DNA from: Rhodothermia bacterium
Lineage (GTDB): Bacteria > Bacteroidota > Rhodothermia > Rhodothermales > JAAAOL01
DNA length: 64,000 nt
Reading direction: 5' to 3'
NCBI GenBank assembly: GCA_030428385.1
Contig: JAUIDY010000002.1
Span: forward strand, 1 to 64,000
A model generated the notes under the pieces. It did not search any database, was not told where the DNA came from, and saw only the letters and a program-made list of their open reading frames with translations. Below, piece by piece: positions 18,672 through 28,061 of the stretch. Position numbers and translations under genes: made by a program. Numbering within the stretch: the stretch's first letter is position 1; the number at the start of each line of letters is the position of its first letter.

Positions 18672-18738
18672 GCCTGTCATTCGGGATTCGTCCGTTTTGG
18701 TCCGTCGGTGTTATGAGACCGCAAGGGCTCGTGTCGCG

Positions 18739-19647
18739 CTATAGGTTTGCACGGAGGTGGTCAATCATCCAGTCGGCGATGTACTCGGCATCCAGCGGGT
18801 CGGTAGAAGGATCCCACTGCTCGCCCGAGTAGATGCCCTGGAAACCAGCGCGTTCGGCGGTCTGCACGCACCGGTCGAAATCGAAGGAGGTGTGATGGCC
18901 TTCTCCATCGAAGAGCAGCGTTTTGGCCGAGATGAGATGGGTATGCGGAATAAGCCGGGCGAGGGCCTCGTAGCGGTCTGTTCCGTCTGGGAAATTGCCG
19001 AAGTCGGCGACCGCATGGAAGTTGTCGCTGGGAATCGCTCCCAGGATCTGCAGCAGCACGTCGAGGTCGGTGGAGATGCCGCCGTGGTTTTCGGTCAAGA
19101 GCAGGATGCCATGGGATGCTGCGTAGTCGTTGACCTCGCGCAGCGACTGGACGGACGTCTCCAGGGTACCGTTGCCTGTGTTCGCGCGTATGGAGGGTGC
19201 GCCGAGGGTGTGGGCCACATCGACCCATTCCTTCACCAACGCCACACTCGCTTGGCGTTCGTCTTCATCCCCCGCCGCCAGGTTGTAGCGCTGGTCGACC
19301 TGGATGTTGATAAGACGCGATTGGGTCTCTTCGATCTTCTTTTTCAGATCCTGCAGATAGGAGTCGTCCTGAGATTCAAAATGCTGGCTCCAGAGTTCCA
19401 GGTTGTGTACCCCAAACCGATCTGCGAAGTAAGCCGGGATGTCCGTCAGGCGCAGGAGTGATTCGGTGCCCTCATAGGCGTCGGGCCGTGTGGCGGCGAA
19501 GCGAAAGCGGAAGGTGACCGTCGTCAGGCCGATCCGGTGCATGGGATCGGGGCGCGAGCAGGTCGTCAGAAGCTGAGGGCCTGCGGCGAGGGCGGCCAGC
19601 GCCGCAGAAGACTTCAAGAAGGTGCGCCGGGTGATGGGGGTGCTCAT
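18739..19647 (-). CDS. Tat-exported sugar phosphate isomerase/epimerase-like protein
   Basis: A 302-aa protein with a twin-arginine signal (TRRTFLKSSAALAALAAGP) and a cysteine (TTC) near its end. The TIM-barrel domain is of the xylose-isomerase/AP-endonuclease 2 type (LELWSQHFESQ, SIRANTGNGTLE, LLTENHGGISTD, HAVADFGNFPDG, THLISAKT). Metal ligands of this superfamily (Glu, Asp, His) are present. Substrate is unknown. I took the Met four residues before the RR pair. It lies 32 bases downstream of the PQQ dehydrogenase gene, so the pair may act together on a periplasmic sugar or alcohol. Confidence 0.82.
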   Translation of the reverse strand: MSTPITRRTFLKSSAALAALAAGPQLLTTCSRPDPMHRIGLTTVTFRFRFAATRPDAYEGTESLLRLTDIPAYFADRFGVHNLELWSQHFESQDDSYLQDLKKKIEETQSRLINIQVDQRYNLAAGDEDERQASVALVKEWVDVAHTLGAPSIRANTGNGTLETSVQSLREVNDYAASHGILLLTENHGGISTDLDVLLQILGAIPSDNFHAVADFGNFPDGTDRYEALARLIPHTHLISAKTLLFDGEGHHTSFDFDRCVQTAERAGFQGIYSGEQWDPSTDPLDAEYIADWMIDHLRANL

Positions 19648-19679
19648 GGTTTTGCTGCGGGCAGTCATATGGTGCAAGG

Positions 19680-21992
19680 TCATTGAGGCAGCGAGAACAC
19701 CACATAGCCTCCCTGTGGGCGCGGATCTTCGGTACCCGCCCCGTTGTCCTGGCGTCCCCATTCGAGCGGGGTGGTGGCGGTAACGACGAGATATGGGCGC
19801 CCCCCCACTTCGTAAAGGGCCGGAAGTCCTTCGGTGCCCGTGGGCAGATCACCAGACCAGCGCTCTTCGCCCGTCTCCGCGTCGAAGGCGTAGATCTTGC
19901 CGTCTTTGGCTGTTGAGAAGACGAGTCCGGTGGAGGTTACGATCATGCCGTTGCGCTGCGCCTGGGGCACGCCCGTGTCGGTCCCGCCCTCGGCTGCTGC
20001 GTGTTGGTCCAGCCCGACCGCCCGTGTCCACTTGATGGTGCCGGTGTTGAGGTCGTAGGCAGTGAGAGACGACCAGGGCGGCCGGATGATGTAGGCATGT
20101 CCGAGCCCCCAGCCGTTAATAAAGTAGCGCACATCGTTCACTTCGACGTCCTCGGGGTAGGGAGCCCCGCGTCGGCCGCCCGGTGTAATCACCCAGCGTG
20201 CCGCCTGTCCGCCGGGTGCGCCGCCCGTTGCCACAACGGGGCCTGCGGGCTCCTCGACCACCTGCCCGCTTCGGGTGCCGCCGAGGAAGCGGTACAGCCC
20301 CCGCACGTCTTCATCGGTGAGGTGCGCAAAGGCGGGCATCTCGCCCTGCCCCGAGCGGACGATCTGCTGGAAATGGTCGAAGCTGAACCGCCGCTCCATG
20401 CCGATCAGCGAAGGAGCCACCGCTGTGCCTGACTGAGCCGAGCCGTGACAGGACTGGCAGATCTGCGCATAAAGGTCGCGTCCGCGAAAGATCGGGAAGG
20501 CGGAGGGGACCGCATTGCCTTCGGGTTCGGCGTCGCGCCGCTCAAGCCGGGGGTAAAACGAGGGCCAGTCGATGCTGTAGACATACACGATCCCTTCGTC
20601 GGGGTTGGAGGCGGTGTTGCCCCAACTGGCCCCGCCGACCGCACCAGGCACCGCCAGCGTTTCGTGTTTATCGGAGAGCGGGGTGAATAGCCCGGTTCGT
20701 CCAGCCTGAATCAGCGTGTCGAGGCGGGCTTCCCATTCCGTGCGCTCGTCGGGGGACAAGAAGAAGGGTGTCAGGTCGTCTACCGTCATGTTCTGGCGGG
20801 CGAACGGCGGGACTACGGTGGGGAAGGGTTGCGTAGGCCATGCCTGCTCGCCGGGCACCTCGCTGGGCGGGACGGGGCGTTCTTCGATGGGCCATACGGG
20901 TTCGCCGGTCTCGCGGTCGAACACGAACAGGAAGCCGTGCTTGGTCGCCACGGCCACGGCATCCATCGCCTCGCCGTCTTTGCGGATCGTGATCAACTGC
21001 GGAGCGGCCGCGGCGTCGTAGTCCCACAGGTCGTGATGGACCGTCTGGTAATGCCACAGGCGCTCGCCCGTGCGGGCATCCAGCGCTAGGAGCGAGTTGC
21101 CGAACAGGTTGCTTCCAATCCGGTCGGCACCGTAGTAGTCATACGTTGGAGAGCCGGTCGGGACAAAGGCGATGCCGCGCGCCGCGTCGATGGAGATCTC
21201 GCCCCACGTATTGACTCCGCCGACGTAGCGGTACGCGTCCTCGGGCCAGGTGTCGTAGCCGTATTCGCCGGGGTGTGGGATTGTACGAAACGTCCACACG
21301 AGTTCGCCGGTCACCACGTCGTAAGCACGAATATGGCCCGGAGCCGACAGGTAGTTCTCGCCCGGCGACGAACCGAGGATGAGCAGGTTCTCGAAGATCT
21401 TGCCGGGGGTAGAACCCTGAGCCCGGACGACGGTCGCAGGATCGCGGTCCAGCCCCGCGCGGAGGTTGACGAGGCCGTTCTCGCCGAAGGTCAAAATGGA
21501 CTGGCCGGTGCGGGCGTCGATGGCTTGGAGATAGTCGTTCATCTGGAAGAGCAGGCGGCGATCTGCCCGATCCGCGCTTTCCCAGTAGTTGATGCCTCGG
21601 CGAGCAATGCCGCGCAGGTGCGCGTGAATCCAAACCTCTTCGCCCGTGCGGGCGTCCAGCGCGACGAGCGAGTTGTCCTTCGCCAGCACGTACATGACGC
21701 TGTCGACGATGAGCGGGTTGAACTGGTACACGTTGTCATCGCCGGTCGGGTAAAACCAGGCCATCTCCAGATTCCCCACGTTCTCTGGGGTGAGCTGAGC
21801 AAGCTCAACGTATTTCGACTGATCCGGGCCGCCCCCGTAATCTCGCCACGTCCGATGCTGATCGAAACGAAGCGCCGGGGCTTCGCTGATCTGGTCCGCA
21901 CAGCCTGCCAGCAACAGAACGGCCAGCCCCATCATCGTCCACTTGCCGAGCCGCTGCGTCAACCAGAGACACCTTGCAGTTGGTCGCCGCAT
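19680..21992 (-). CDS. PQQ-dependent dehydrogenase with cytochrome c domain, lipoprotein
   Basis: About 770 aa. A signal ending LLLAGC suggests a lipid anchor, followed by an eight-bladed quinoprotein propeller. Repeated blade motifs such as ALDARTGEEVW, AIDARTGQSIL, ALDARTGERLW, VFDRETGEPVW and AFDAETGEERW are clear. Inserted in the later part is a cytochrome c heme site CQSCH (about residue 512) with GEMPAFAHLTDEDVRGLYRF supplying the Met ligand. The enzyme should oxidise an alcohol or sugar in the periplasm and pass electrons to its own heme. The start is uncertain: a Met 19 codons later, right before GLAVLLLAGC, is also good. Confidence 0.88.
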   Translation of the reverse strand: MRRPTARCLWLTQRLGKWTMMGLAVLLLAGCADQISEAPALRFDQHRTWRDYGGGPDQSKYVELAQLTPENVGNLEMAWFYPTGDDNVYQFNPLIVDSVMYVLAKDNSLVALDARTGEEVWIHAHLRGIARRGINYWESADRADRRLLFQMNDYLQAIDARTGQSILTFGENGLVNLRAGLDRDPATVVRAQGSTPGKIFENLLILGSSPGENYLSAPGHIRAYDVVTGELVWTFRTIPHPGEYGYDTWPEDAYRYVGGVNTWGEISIDAARGIAFVPTGSPTYDYYGADRIGSNLFGNSLLALDARTGERLWHYQTVHHDLWDYDAAAAPQLITIRKDGEAMDAVAVATKHGFLFVFDRETGEPVWPIEERPVPPSEVPGEQAWPTQPFPTVVPPFARQNMTVDDLTPFFLSPDERTEWEARLDTLIQAGRTGLFTPLSDKHETLAVPGAVGGASWGNTASNPDEGIVYVYSIDWPSFYPRLERRDAEPEGNAVPSAFPIFRGRDLYAQICQSCHGSAQSGTAVAPSLIGMERRFSFDHFQQIVRSGQGEMPAFAHLTDEDVRGLYRFLGGTRSGQVVEEPAGPVVATGGAPGGQAARWVITPGGRRGAPYPEDVEVNDVRYFINGWGLGHAYIIRPPWSSLTAYDLNTGTIKWTRAVGLDQHAAAEGGTDTGVPQAQRNGMIVTSTGLVFSTAKDGKIYAFDAETGEERWSGDLPTGTEGLPALYEVGGRPYLVVTATTPLEWGRQDNGAGTEDPRPQGGYVVFSLPQ

Positions 21993-22458
21993 TGCGAAGT
22001 TGCTCAAAAGCGATGTGATGCAGCACGAGGCACGAGGACGGGTCGGTCGCGGCATAGAGCAGGGTGGGGCGCAGATGGGGGACAAAGCGACCTAATGATA
22101 CGTGATGGTGCCAGCATAAACAATGCGGCGGGGGATGCTATGAATTCGACAGCAGGTAAAGGTGCAACGCTGCATATGATGGATATGAAGCCAGCCTACG
22201 CTCCACGCACCGTTTCATGGTGATAGCGCCTGGTGATGCGAGAACACATGGCAGCGATACGGCAAGCTAAAGCGTATGCGTTGCGTTCCCTGTCCCTGGA
22301 CGAGAGGGAGGACCTAACTCCCCGCGATTTATCCAGCACCGCGATTTTGAAGCAGCACTCCGTTCCGAGCCGTCCCAATTCCGCAGGTTTTTCGTTTGAG
22401 GATACCGGAGGCGGCGCGTAGCTTAAAACCTTCCGTTTCCCATCCCTAAACCGTTTAA
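21993..22458. other. intergenic region with no clear gene
   Basis: About 470 bases between the divergent PQQ dehydrogenase and serA-like genes. It contains only short unassigned frames and several scattered ATGATGGATATG-like triplets, without a recognisable terminator, repeat or RNA. Promoters of both genes presumably lie here. Confidence 0.4.
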
Positions 22459-23835
22459 TTGCGCGTGGTTGCTCCCGACGTTTTGCCCGTGCTGACGGGC
22501 GTGCGCACGCTGCGCCCTCGTTTTCAGAAGGCGCTTATCCTCGAAAACCCAGACCCGGTCCTGGATACGTACTTGCGCGAAGAGGGCATCGAGCCGGATC
22601 GCCTGCCCGAGGCGATGACACAGAACGTAGACGCCGTCATCGAGCGGCTGCGCGAGGGACAGCACGACCTGATCTTCAAACGCAGCAAGTTTCAGGTCAC
22701 CGACGCTGTGCTGCAAGCCTCCGACCACCTTGCCGCCATCATGCTGTGCTGCATTGGCGACGACTCGGTGGACAAAGACGCCTGTGCACGTCGCGGCGTG
22801 CTGGTGATGAACGACCCGGTGTCGAACGGGCGGAGCGTGGTGGAGATGGTGCTGGGCGAGATGATCTGCCTGGCGCGGCGCATCTTTACGGCTCATGATG
22901 CCGGACGGGCGCACCTGTGGACCAAGGACAACCGCCGCCGCTACGAGTTGAAGGGCAAAAGCGTCTCGATCATCGGCCTCGGTAACATCGGGAAGCAGGT
23001 GGCGCAGATGGCGGAGGCGTTTGGAATGCGGGTGTATTTCTACGAGCAAGGCGAGATCGCCCGCGAGGTGGGCACCGCGCTGGGGTGGACGCCCTGCAAA
23101 AACCTGACGGAAGCCTTTCGCAAGGGTGACTTCGTGACGCTGCACGTCTCCGCCGAAGATCCGCATGGGCGCAGCAACCGCGACATCATCACCTACGACC
23201 ATTTTGCGCAGCTCAGCGCCGACTGCGAGACGAACAGCCCCCGCGTGTTCATCAACGCCGCCCGCGGTTTTCTGTACGACCCCGCCGACCTGAAACGCGC
23301 CATCGACGAGGGGCATGTGGGCGCGGCGGCGGTGGATGTGTTTCCCGAAGAGCCCGGCAGCAAGATGGACGGCTGGAAGAACCCGTACGCGGGCCTTCCC
23401 GAAGTGGTCACGACGCCGCACATCGGGGCGGCCACGCAGGAGGCCCAGCCACGCATCGCCGCGCACATGGCGGGCACCACGCGGCTGTTCAACCGCCAGG
23501 GCTTCGTACGCGACACCGTCTTTGCCCCGCGCCATGTCATCGGCGTCGATGCGAACCCGCCGTACTGGGCGCTCACGGTGGTGCACAGCGATGCCCGCGG
23601 CACGAAAAAAGCCATCGACGACAGCATCTACGAGGCGGGCGCGAGCAACATCCAGTCGAGCCACCGCGACTTTCCCAAGCTCGGCATTGCCTACGACGTG
23701 AGCGCCATCGACCAGCCGCTCTCGGAAGCCCAGTTGCACGATCTGGTTCGGCGTGCCCGCGAGATTTCTGGCGAGGATCATGCCATCCGTTCGGTGCGCC
23801 AGTTTCCGGTGGGCACCAGCGACGACCCGGCGTGA
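22459..23835 (+). CDS. serA: D-3-phosphoglycerate dehydrogenase-like 2-hydroxyacid dehydrogenase
   Basis: A 458-aa NAD-dependent dehydrogenase of the SerA family (3-phosphoglycerate to 3-phosphohydroxypyruvate, first step of serine synthesis). The NAD fold IIGLGNIGKQVAQMAEAFGM is present, as are the catalytic Arg region (VFINAARG), Glu region (AAVDVFPEEPGS) and His (TTPHIGAATQEAQ). The last about 80 residues resemble a reduced ACT-type regulatory end (GVDANPPYWALTVVHSD). The frame opens with TTG; a GTG two codons later is an alternative and no ATG fits. The acyltransferase gene starts on its stop codon. Confidence 0.85.
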   Translation: MRVVAPDVLPVLTGVRTLRPRFQKALILENPDPVLDTYLREEGIEPDRLPEAMTQNVDAVIERLREGQHDLIFKRSKFQVTDAVLQASDHLAAIMLCCIGDDSVDKDACARRGVLVMNDPVSNGRSVVEMVLGEMICLARRIFTAHDAGRAHLWTKDNRRRYELKGKSVSIIGLGNIGKQVAQMAEAFGMRVYFYEQGEIAREVGTALGWTPCKNLTEAFRKGDFVTLHVSAEDPHGRSNRDIITYDHFAQLSADCETNSPRVFINAARGFLYDPADLKRAIDEGHVGAAAVDVFPEEPGSKMDGWKNPYAGLPEVVTTPHIGAATQEAQPRIAAHMAGTTRLFNRQGFVRDTVFAPRHVIGVDANPPYWALTVVHSDARGTKKAIDDSIYEAGASNIQSSHRDFPKLGIAYDVSAIDQPLSEAQLHDLVRRAREISGEDHAIRSVRQFPVGTSDDPA

Positions 23836-24422
23836 TGGCAGACCCGGTGCATATGCCGCCGCTCGGCGATCAGGTGCCGGTGGTGTCGGCCACACAGCAG
23901 ACGCTCGGGAAACGACTGTTGCACCTCATCGGATGGAAGGCAGAAGGCGCGTTGCCCAACCTGCCGAAGTTCGTCATCGCGGTGGTGCCGCATACGTCGA
24001 ACTGGGATTTCTTCGTTGGTTTGTTCACGCGGATGGCCGTGGGATTTCGGTCGAGTTGGATCGGGAAGCACACCCTGTTTCGTCCGCCGCTAGGGATGGT
24101 GATGCGGGCGTTGGATGGTATTCCGGTCAACCGCAGCGCCACGAGCGGTCTCGTAGAACAACTCGTCGAAGCATTTCACACGCGCAACCAGTTGGTGCTG
24201 GCGATTGCGCCCGAAGGCACGCGCAAGGAAGTTAGTCGCTGGCGCACGGGTTTCTATCACATGGCGCTTCAGGCCGGGGTGCCCATCGTGCCCGCCTCAC
24301 TCGATTACCACCGCAAGGTGGTCACCTTTGGCCCGCCGCTGCACCCGTCGGGCGACCGCGATGCGGACTTTGAGGTTCTCCGGGCGTTTTATGCCCCGGC
24401 GATGAGGAAGCGAGAAGGTTGA
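23835..24422 (+). CDS. PlsC-like 1-acylglycerol-3-phosphate acyltransferase family protein
   Basis: A 195-aa membrane-associated acyltransferase. The catalytic HTSNWD (HX4D) and the substrate site APEGTRK are both present, with VPIVPASLDYHRK downstream. The family adds the second acyl chain to lysophosphatidate; this short form could use another acceptor. Its ATG shares one base with the stop of the serA-like gene, showing translational coupling. The gene ends in a repeat-rich spacer. Confidence 0.85.
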   Translation: MADPVHMPPLGDQVPVVSATQQTLGKRLLHLIGWKAEGALPNLPKFVIAVVPHTSNWDFFVGLFTRMAVGFRSSWIGKHTLFRPPLGMVMRALDGIPVNRSATSGLVEQLVEAFHTRNQLVLAIAPEGTRKEVSRWRTGFYHMALQAGVPIVPASLDYHRKVVTFGPPLHPSGDRDADFEVLRAFYAPAMRKREG

Positions 24423-24680
24423 GTTTGGGAGTGGTTGGGTTTGCGAGAGTGGGGGAGAGGGTGAGCGTGAGAAAGGGAGAGGAGCGTGCGTTCAGGAACC
24501 AGCGGTTGTTGTATCCGACGCGAGGGGTGTTGTCTCTTTGCTCGATCCCTGGGTCATCGCGAGGAGCTTGCGACGTGGCGATCTCACCCCGTTTGTTTTG
24601 CTGATGGAACTGATAGAGGCGGGATTGCCGGAAAGAAAACCCTCCCATACCCCCAAACACCCATACTCCCAAACGTCCCC
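24423..24680. repeat. repeat-rich spacer: arm repeat copy 2 with an embedded GTCATCGCGAGGAGC unit
   Basis: A G-rich start (TTTGGGAGTGGTTGGG, GAGAGTGGGGGAGAGGG) and a pyrimidine-rich end (CTCCCATACCCCCAAACACC, ATACTCCCAAACGTCCCC) match the arm repeats at 16650 and 47564. At 24553-24590 sits one arm of the palindromic family seen at 8679. The spacer looks like one repeat inserted into another. Confidence 0.65.
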
Positions 24681-25142
24681 TCACGGCATAAACGCGCCGA
24701 GCGCCTTGCGGGCGCGTTGGCGAACGGTGTTGCGCAGCATCGGTGTCCAGCCGAGCAGGATGCCGGGAAGGCCGAGCGCCATGCGCGTCCAGCGCCAGAA
24801 GTCAAATGTGTCGTCGTGCTGAAGGATCAGGCCGTCCTTGAACACAAACGCCGAGGTGATACGGTTCGTCACGGCGCGTCCGGTGGCCGAGTAGGTGTAG
24901 CGGGCTTCCCAGCGGGCGCGGCCAGTGGTGTCGTCCGTGTCGAGAATCTCGAAATTCAGTTGCAGGTCTTTGCCGCGTTTGCAGAGCATGGTCCACATCG
25001 CCACGGTTTCGTCGTGTGTGAGCGCGCCGAAGACGGGGTCGCTGAAGCGGGCGTCGGGGTGGTAGCAGGCGGCCATGGTGGCGGCGTCGCGCTGTTGAAA
25101 GGCGGTGTAGAAGCGGTGGAGCAGATCGGTGGGAGCAGACAT
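24681..25142 (-). CDS. SnoaL/NTF2-like protein
   Basis: A 153-aa protein with the cone-shaped NTF2/SnoaL fold signature. The N-terminal helix FYTAFQQRDAATMAACYHPDA leads to RFSDPVFGAL, then MWTMLCKRGKDL, RARWEARYTYSATGR, ITSAFVFKDGLILQHDDTFD. These proteins often act on small polar substrates or as binding modules; no specific function can be given. The chosen Met starts the conserved helix. The C-terminal tail (GLPGILLGWTPMLRNTV) is hydrophobic and unusual for a soluble member. Confidence 0.8.
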   Translation of the reverse strand: MSAPTDLLHRFYTAFQQRDAATMAACYHPDARFSDPVFGALTHDETVAMWTMLCKRGKDLQLNFEILDTDDTTGRARWEARYTYSATGRAVTNRITSAFVFKDGLILQHDDTFDFWRWTRMALGLPGILLGWTPMLRNTVRQRARKALGAFMP

Positions 25143-25300
25143 CGGCGTGGGGGTTGGTGGTGAGAGGGCTAACGTACGAAGAAGTACCCACCCTTTCCTG
25201 CGCGAACGTGCCAACTGGAACATTCCTTGCTGCTCCGTCTTTACGCGGGGCTTGCATGCCGCCGCTGCCAGAATGACCGAACACGCTGCCTCTACCCACC

Positions 25301-25606
25301 ATGCCCACCTATATCTACAAGCGCGAAGACGGAACGACGTTTGAAATTGATCAGCGCATCACCGAAGACGCCCTGACGGAGTGCCCCACCACCGGACAGG
25401 CCGTGAAGCGCGTCATCACCGGAGGCACGGGCCTCATCTTTAAAGGCAGCGGTTTCTACCTGACCGACTACGCCCGCAAAGGCGCTAACGGCAACGGCGA
25501 AAAGAAAAGCACCGGCTCCGGTGACGCGGCCAAGGCGGAAGCCAAATCCGAATCAAAATCCTCCGACAGCGGCTCGTCCTCCAAAAGCGAAAGCACGGCA
25601 GCATAA
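25301..25606 (+). CDS. FmdB-type small protein with degenerate zinc ribbon
   Basis: A 101-aa protein matching FmdB-family proteins over its first 60 residues: MPTYIYKREDG, EIDQRITEDALTECPTTGQAVKRVI, GGTGLIFKGSGFYLTDY. Typical members hold zinc with two CxxC pairs. Here only one Cys remains (ECPTTG) and the others are replaced, so it is unlikely to bind zinc in the usual way. The tail is Ser/Lys/Glu-rich low complexity (EAKSESKSSDSGSSSKSEST). Function is unknown even for the intact family. Confidence 0.85.
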   Translation: MPTYIYKREDGTTFEIDQRITEDALTECPTTGQAVKRVITGGTGLIFKGSGFYLTDYARKGANGNGEKKSTGSGDAAKAEAKSESKSSDSGSSSKSESTAA

Positions 25607-25724
25607 GGCGTCGTCCTTGCCATCTACCGGTACGCGGCTATCTTTATACGTTCGCCCATTTTATGATGCGGCATCCGCTAGCCATGTTAGGCCGACGGCA
25701 TCCGCAGAAACCCCGGTAGGTACG

Positions 25725-26573
25725 ATGCTGCAAACGACCGTATCTGAATCGAAGAAACCAAGCGGGGCGAACCGATTCCGTAGGCTGCTAAAAATTATCG
25801 CTGCGCTCGTTATCGGTGTGCTTGCGCTTTTATTTATCGTTTTTAAAACCCCCTTCTTTTTAGCGGACATTCGGCCCGCATCCCTCAAAGGGGGGTATGT
25901 GCTCCAAAACAACGGGGCGGGCTTTTTAGAGCAGGCGCAACAAGCTCACGGAATGGAGGCATGGGCTGTCGCCGACTCCCTTCGCTATCTGGTACAGCAT
26001 CAGTTTAATGGAGGGCGGGTGTCTTTTTTGGTGTCTCCTACCGGGGAAGAACGCCTCGAATACGAGTTGGTGAGTTTTCCGCAAGGCGGTTCTTCGCTTT
26101 ATCGGTCAACCCGTCCAGAGACAGGGTTTTTCCTTGGGCAAGATGAACAGGGCATCTTTCAACGGTCCCAGGGACAACGAACAGATGGCGGCTTTAGCAA
26201 CACGTTTTTTTATTTAGCCATTGAGCATCTTATCGAGTTTCCGTTTCGGATGCAGTCCGCTACCATTCTCGAACATATCGGCCAACAAACATGGGGGGGC
26301 AAGGAATACGACCTCGTTTTTGCAACGTGGAACGACTTCGAGCCGACGCATGAAATGGACCAGTATATTATCTGGATCAACAAAGAATCGGGACTCATCG
26401 AGCGGTTTGATGCAACGGGTCGTCAGATTCTGCCCTTTGCCAGGGCTAGCGCCACCTTTATGTATGAAGCAAACGGGGAAGCCATAAAAACGCCCTCCAT
26501 CATTAGGGTAAACAGAGGCGGTCCTGATGGAACGTTAATCATGGACCTGCATGTTACGAAGAAACCCGATTAG
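25725..26573 (+). CDS. membrane-anchored protein of unknown function
   Basis: A 282-aa protein with one N-terminal membrane helix (LLKIIAALVIGVLALLFIVF, about residues 22-41) and a large extracytoplasmic domain. Features include AHGMEAWAVADSLRYLVQHQF, YDLVFATWNDFEPTHEMDQY and IWINKESGLIERFDATGR. The pattern of a domain ending in a strand-rich part that describes a molecule and its residual is reminiscent of LolA-like or DUF6503-like folds; that is a guess. GC content looks lower than in most neighbours. I chose the Met just before the basic and hydrophobic segment. Confidence 0.65.
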   Translation: MLQTTVSESKKPSGANRFRRLLKIIAALVIGVLALLFIVFKTPFFLADIRPASLKGGYVLQNNGAGFLEQAQQAHGMEAWAVADSLRYLVQHQFNGGRVSFLVSPTGEERLEYELVSFPQGGSSLYRSTRPETGFFLGQDEQGIFQRSQGQRTDGGFSNTFFYLAIEHLIEFPFRMQSATILEHIGQQTWGGKEYDLVFATWNDFEPTHEMDQYIIWINKESGLIERFDATGRQILPFARASATFMYEANGEAIKTPSIIRVNRGGPDGTLIMDLHVTKKPD

Positions 26574-26649
26574 GTTTATACTCATCAGGAGCCTGGGCTT
26601 TTGCGCTTGGTATGGCAAAGCGCTCCTGTCCTCCATTGTCCCATCTACC

Positions 26650-26853
26650 ATGAGAGATCCTGCCCGTATCGACGAAATCCTTGACCTGTTGCGCACTGTC
26701 TGGCTCAAAAATCCTGATCTGCGACTCGGGCAGCTTGTGGTATCTGCAGCAAATCCCACTGAGCCGTGTCCAAAGGTCTTTTATGTGGAAGATGGGCAGT
26801 TATCGAAGGCGTTGCAGCGTATGTTGTCTCAGGATCTGACCGGCTCGGCATAA
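26650..26853 (+). CDS. YihD/DUF1040-like small protein
   Basis: A 67-aa protein, MRDPARIDEILDLLRTVW followed by KNPDLRLGQLVVSAAN and FYVEDGQLSKALQRML. The opening helix and the spacing WxxxPDLxLxQ match DUF1040 (E. coli YihD-like), a small cytoplasmic family of unknown function. The upstream in-frame extension has no similarity, so the internal Met is preferred. The serine hydrolase starts 44 bases later. Confidence 0.75.
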   Translation: MRDPARIDEILDLLRTVWLKNPDLRLGQLVVSAANPTEPCPKVFYVEDGQLSKALQRMLSQDLTGSA

Positions 26854-26897
26854 TCCTTTGCCCGGTCGTATTACAAGCCCGCACAAACGCATTCAAC

Positions 26898-28061
26898 ATG
26901 ACGCGAACCCTGCCATCCCTGTGCGCAACACGTAGCATCTGGTTTTTACTGTTGCTCTTCCTAACGGGCGAGTGCCTTGCACAACCCGCTACGTCCATCG
27001 AACGCGTGCTCGCGTCGCGTGTGGAGGCGCTTCTGGCGGCCCATCCAAACGTGCCTGGCGTGGCGGTGGTGGTGCTCGACGGCGAAGGGAAAACGGTGGC
27101 GGCGGAAGCAGCGGGTGTGTCGGCATCGGGGAGCACGGCAGCCTCGGCTTTTACGGTGGATACGCCCCTGCGCATCGCGAGCAATACCAAGACGTATGTG
27201 GCTGCGACGGTGCTGCGGTTGTCGGAAACCGGCCGTCTCGATCTGGATGCTACCCTCGCAGCGTCCATCGACACTTCGTTGGTGATGTTGCTGGAGCAGG
27301 GCGGGTACGACCCGGCGCAGATCACCCTGCGGCAGGTGCTCGCCCATTCCGCGGGCTTGTTCGACCATGCGGCGTCCGAGCAATACCTGGCGCGGGTGTT
27401 GGCAGAGCCTACCAAGCAGTGGACCCGTGAGGAGCAGGTTGCCTTTGGCATGGAGGTAGGCGCGCCCGTGGGGGTACCGGGGGCGCAGTTTAGGTATTCT
27501 GATACCGGCTATATTATCCTGGGACACCTCATCGAACGCGTGACGGGCAACGCGCTGGCGGCGGCGGTGCGGGCCGAACTGGGGCTTGATGGGCTGGGGC
27601 TGGCGCATACGTGGTGGGAGATCCACGAGCCACGCCCGGAAGCAGCAGCAGAGCGTGCCCATCAGTACATCGACGGCCTCGACACCTACGACTTTCACGC
27701 TTCCCTCGATCTGTATGGCGGCGGCGGGATCGTGGCGAGCGTCCGCGACCTGGCTGCCTTCAACGCGGCGCTGTTTCGCGGCGACGTGTTTGAACACGAT
27801 ACGACGCTGGAGGAAATGATGACCGGCCCGGGCGCCGCCGACCCGATGCGCTACCGATATGGGCTTCAGCGGAGCGTGCCTGCGGGGCAGGAAGCGCTGG
27901 GCCACAGCGGGTTCTGGGGCACACTGGTATTTTATGTGCCCGCGCTGGATGTAACCGTTGCCGGAGCCGTGACGGAGCAAGAAGGCTTCGGGGCCTTGTG
28001 GCAGTTGATGGTGGGCGTGGTCGCTCAGATGAACGATACAGGTGGTGCCTCAGAGGACTGA
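26898..28061 (+). CDS. secreted serine beta-lactamase/penicillin-binding-like hydrolase
   Basis: A 387-aa class-C-beta-lactamase-fold protein with an export signal ending ECLAQ. The catalytic Ser-Lys motif is in IASNTKTYVAATV (SxxK), the second motif is YSDTGYIILG (YxN variant with Asp), and LRQVLAHSAGLFDH and GHSGFWGTLVFYV supply the usual surrounding and third-motif regions. Family members include esterases, D-aminopeptidases and peptidoglycan peptidases; genuine lactamase activity cannot be read from the sequence. Confidence 0.9.
   Translation: MTRTLPSLCATRSIWFLLLLFLTGECLAQPATSIERVLASRVEALLAAHPNVPGVAVVVLDGEGKTVAAEAAGVSASGSTAASAFTVDTPLRIASNTKTYVAATVLRLSETGRLDLDATLAASIDTSLVMLLEQGGYDPAQITLRQVLAHSAGLFDHAASEQYLARVLAEPTKQWTREEQVAFGMEVGAPVGVPGAQFRYSDTGYIILGHLIERVTGNALAAAVRAELGLDGLGLAHTWWEIHEPRPEAAAERAHQYIDGLDTYDFHASLDLYGGGGIVASVRDLAAFNAALFRGDVFEHDTTLEEMMTGPGAADPMRYRYGLQRSVPAGQEALGHSGFWGTLVFYVPALDVTVAGAVTEQEGFGALWQLMVGVVAQMNDTGGASED

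Noticed and set aside
22423-23895. A 490-codon antisense frame over the serA-like gene
   Set aside because: Low-complexity His/Arg/Val composition typical of a reverse-strand shadow; the sense gene carries all catalytic motifs.
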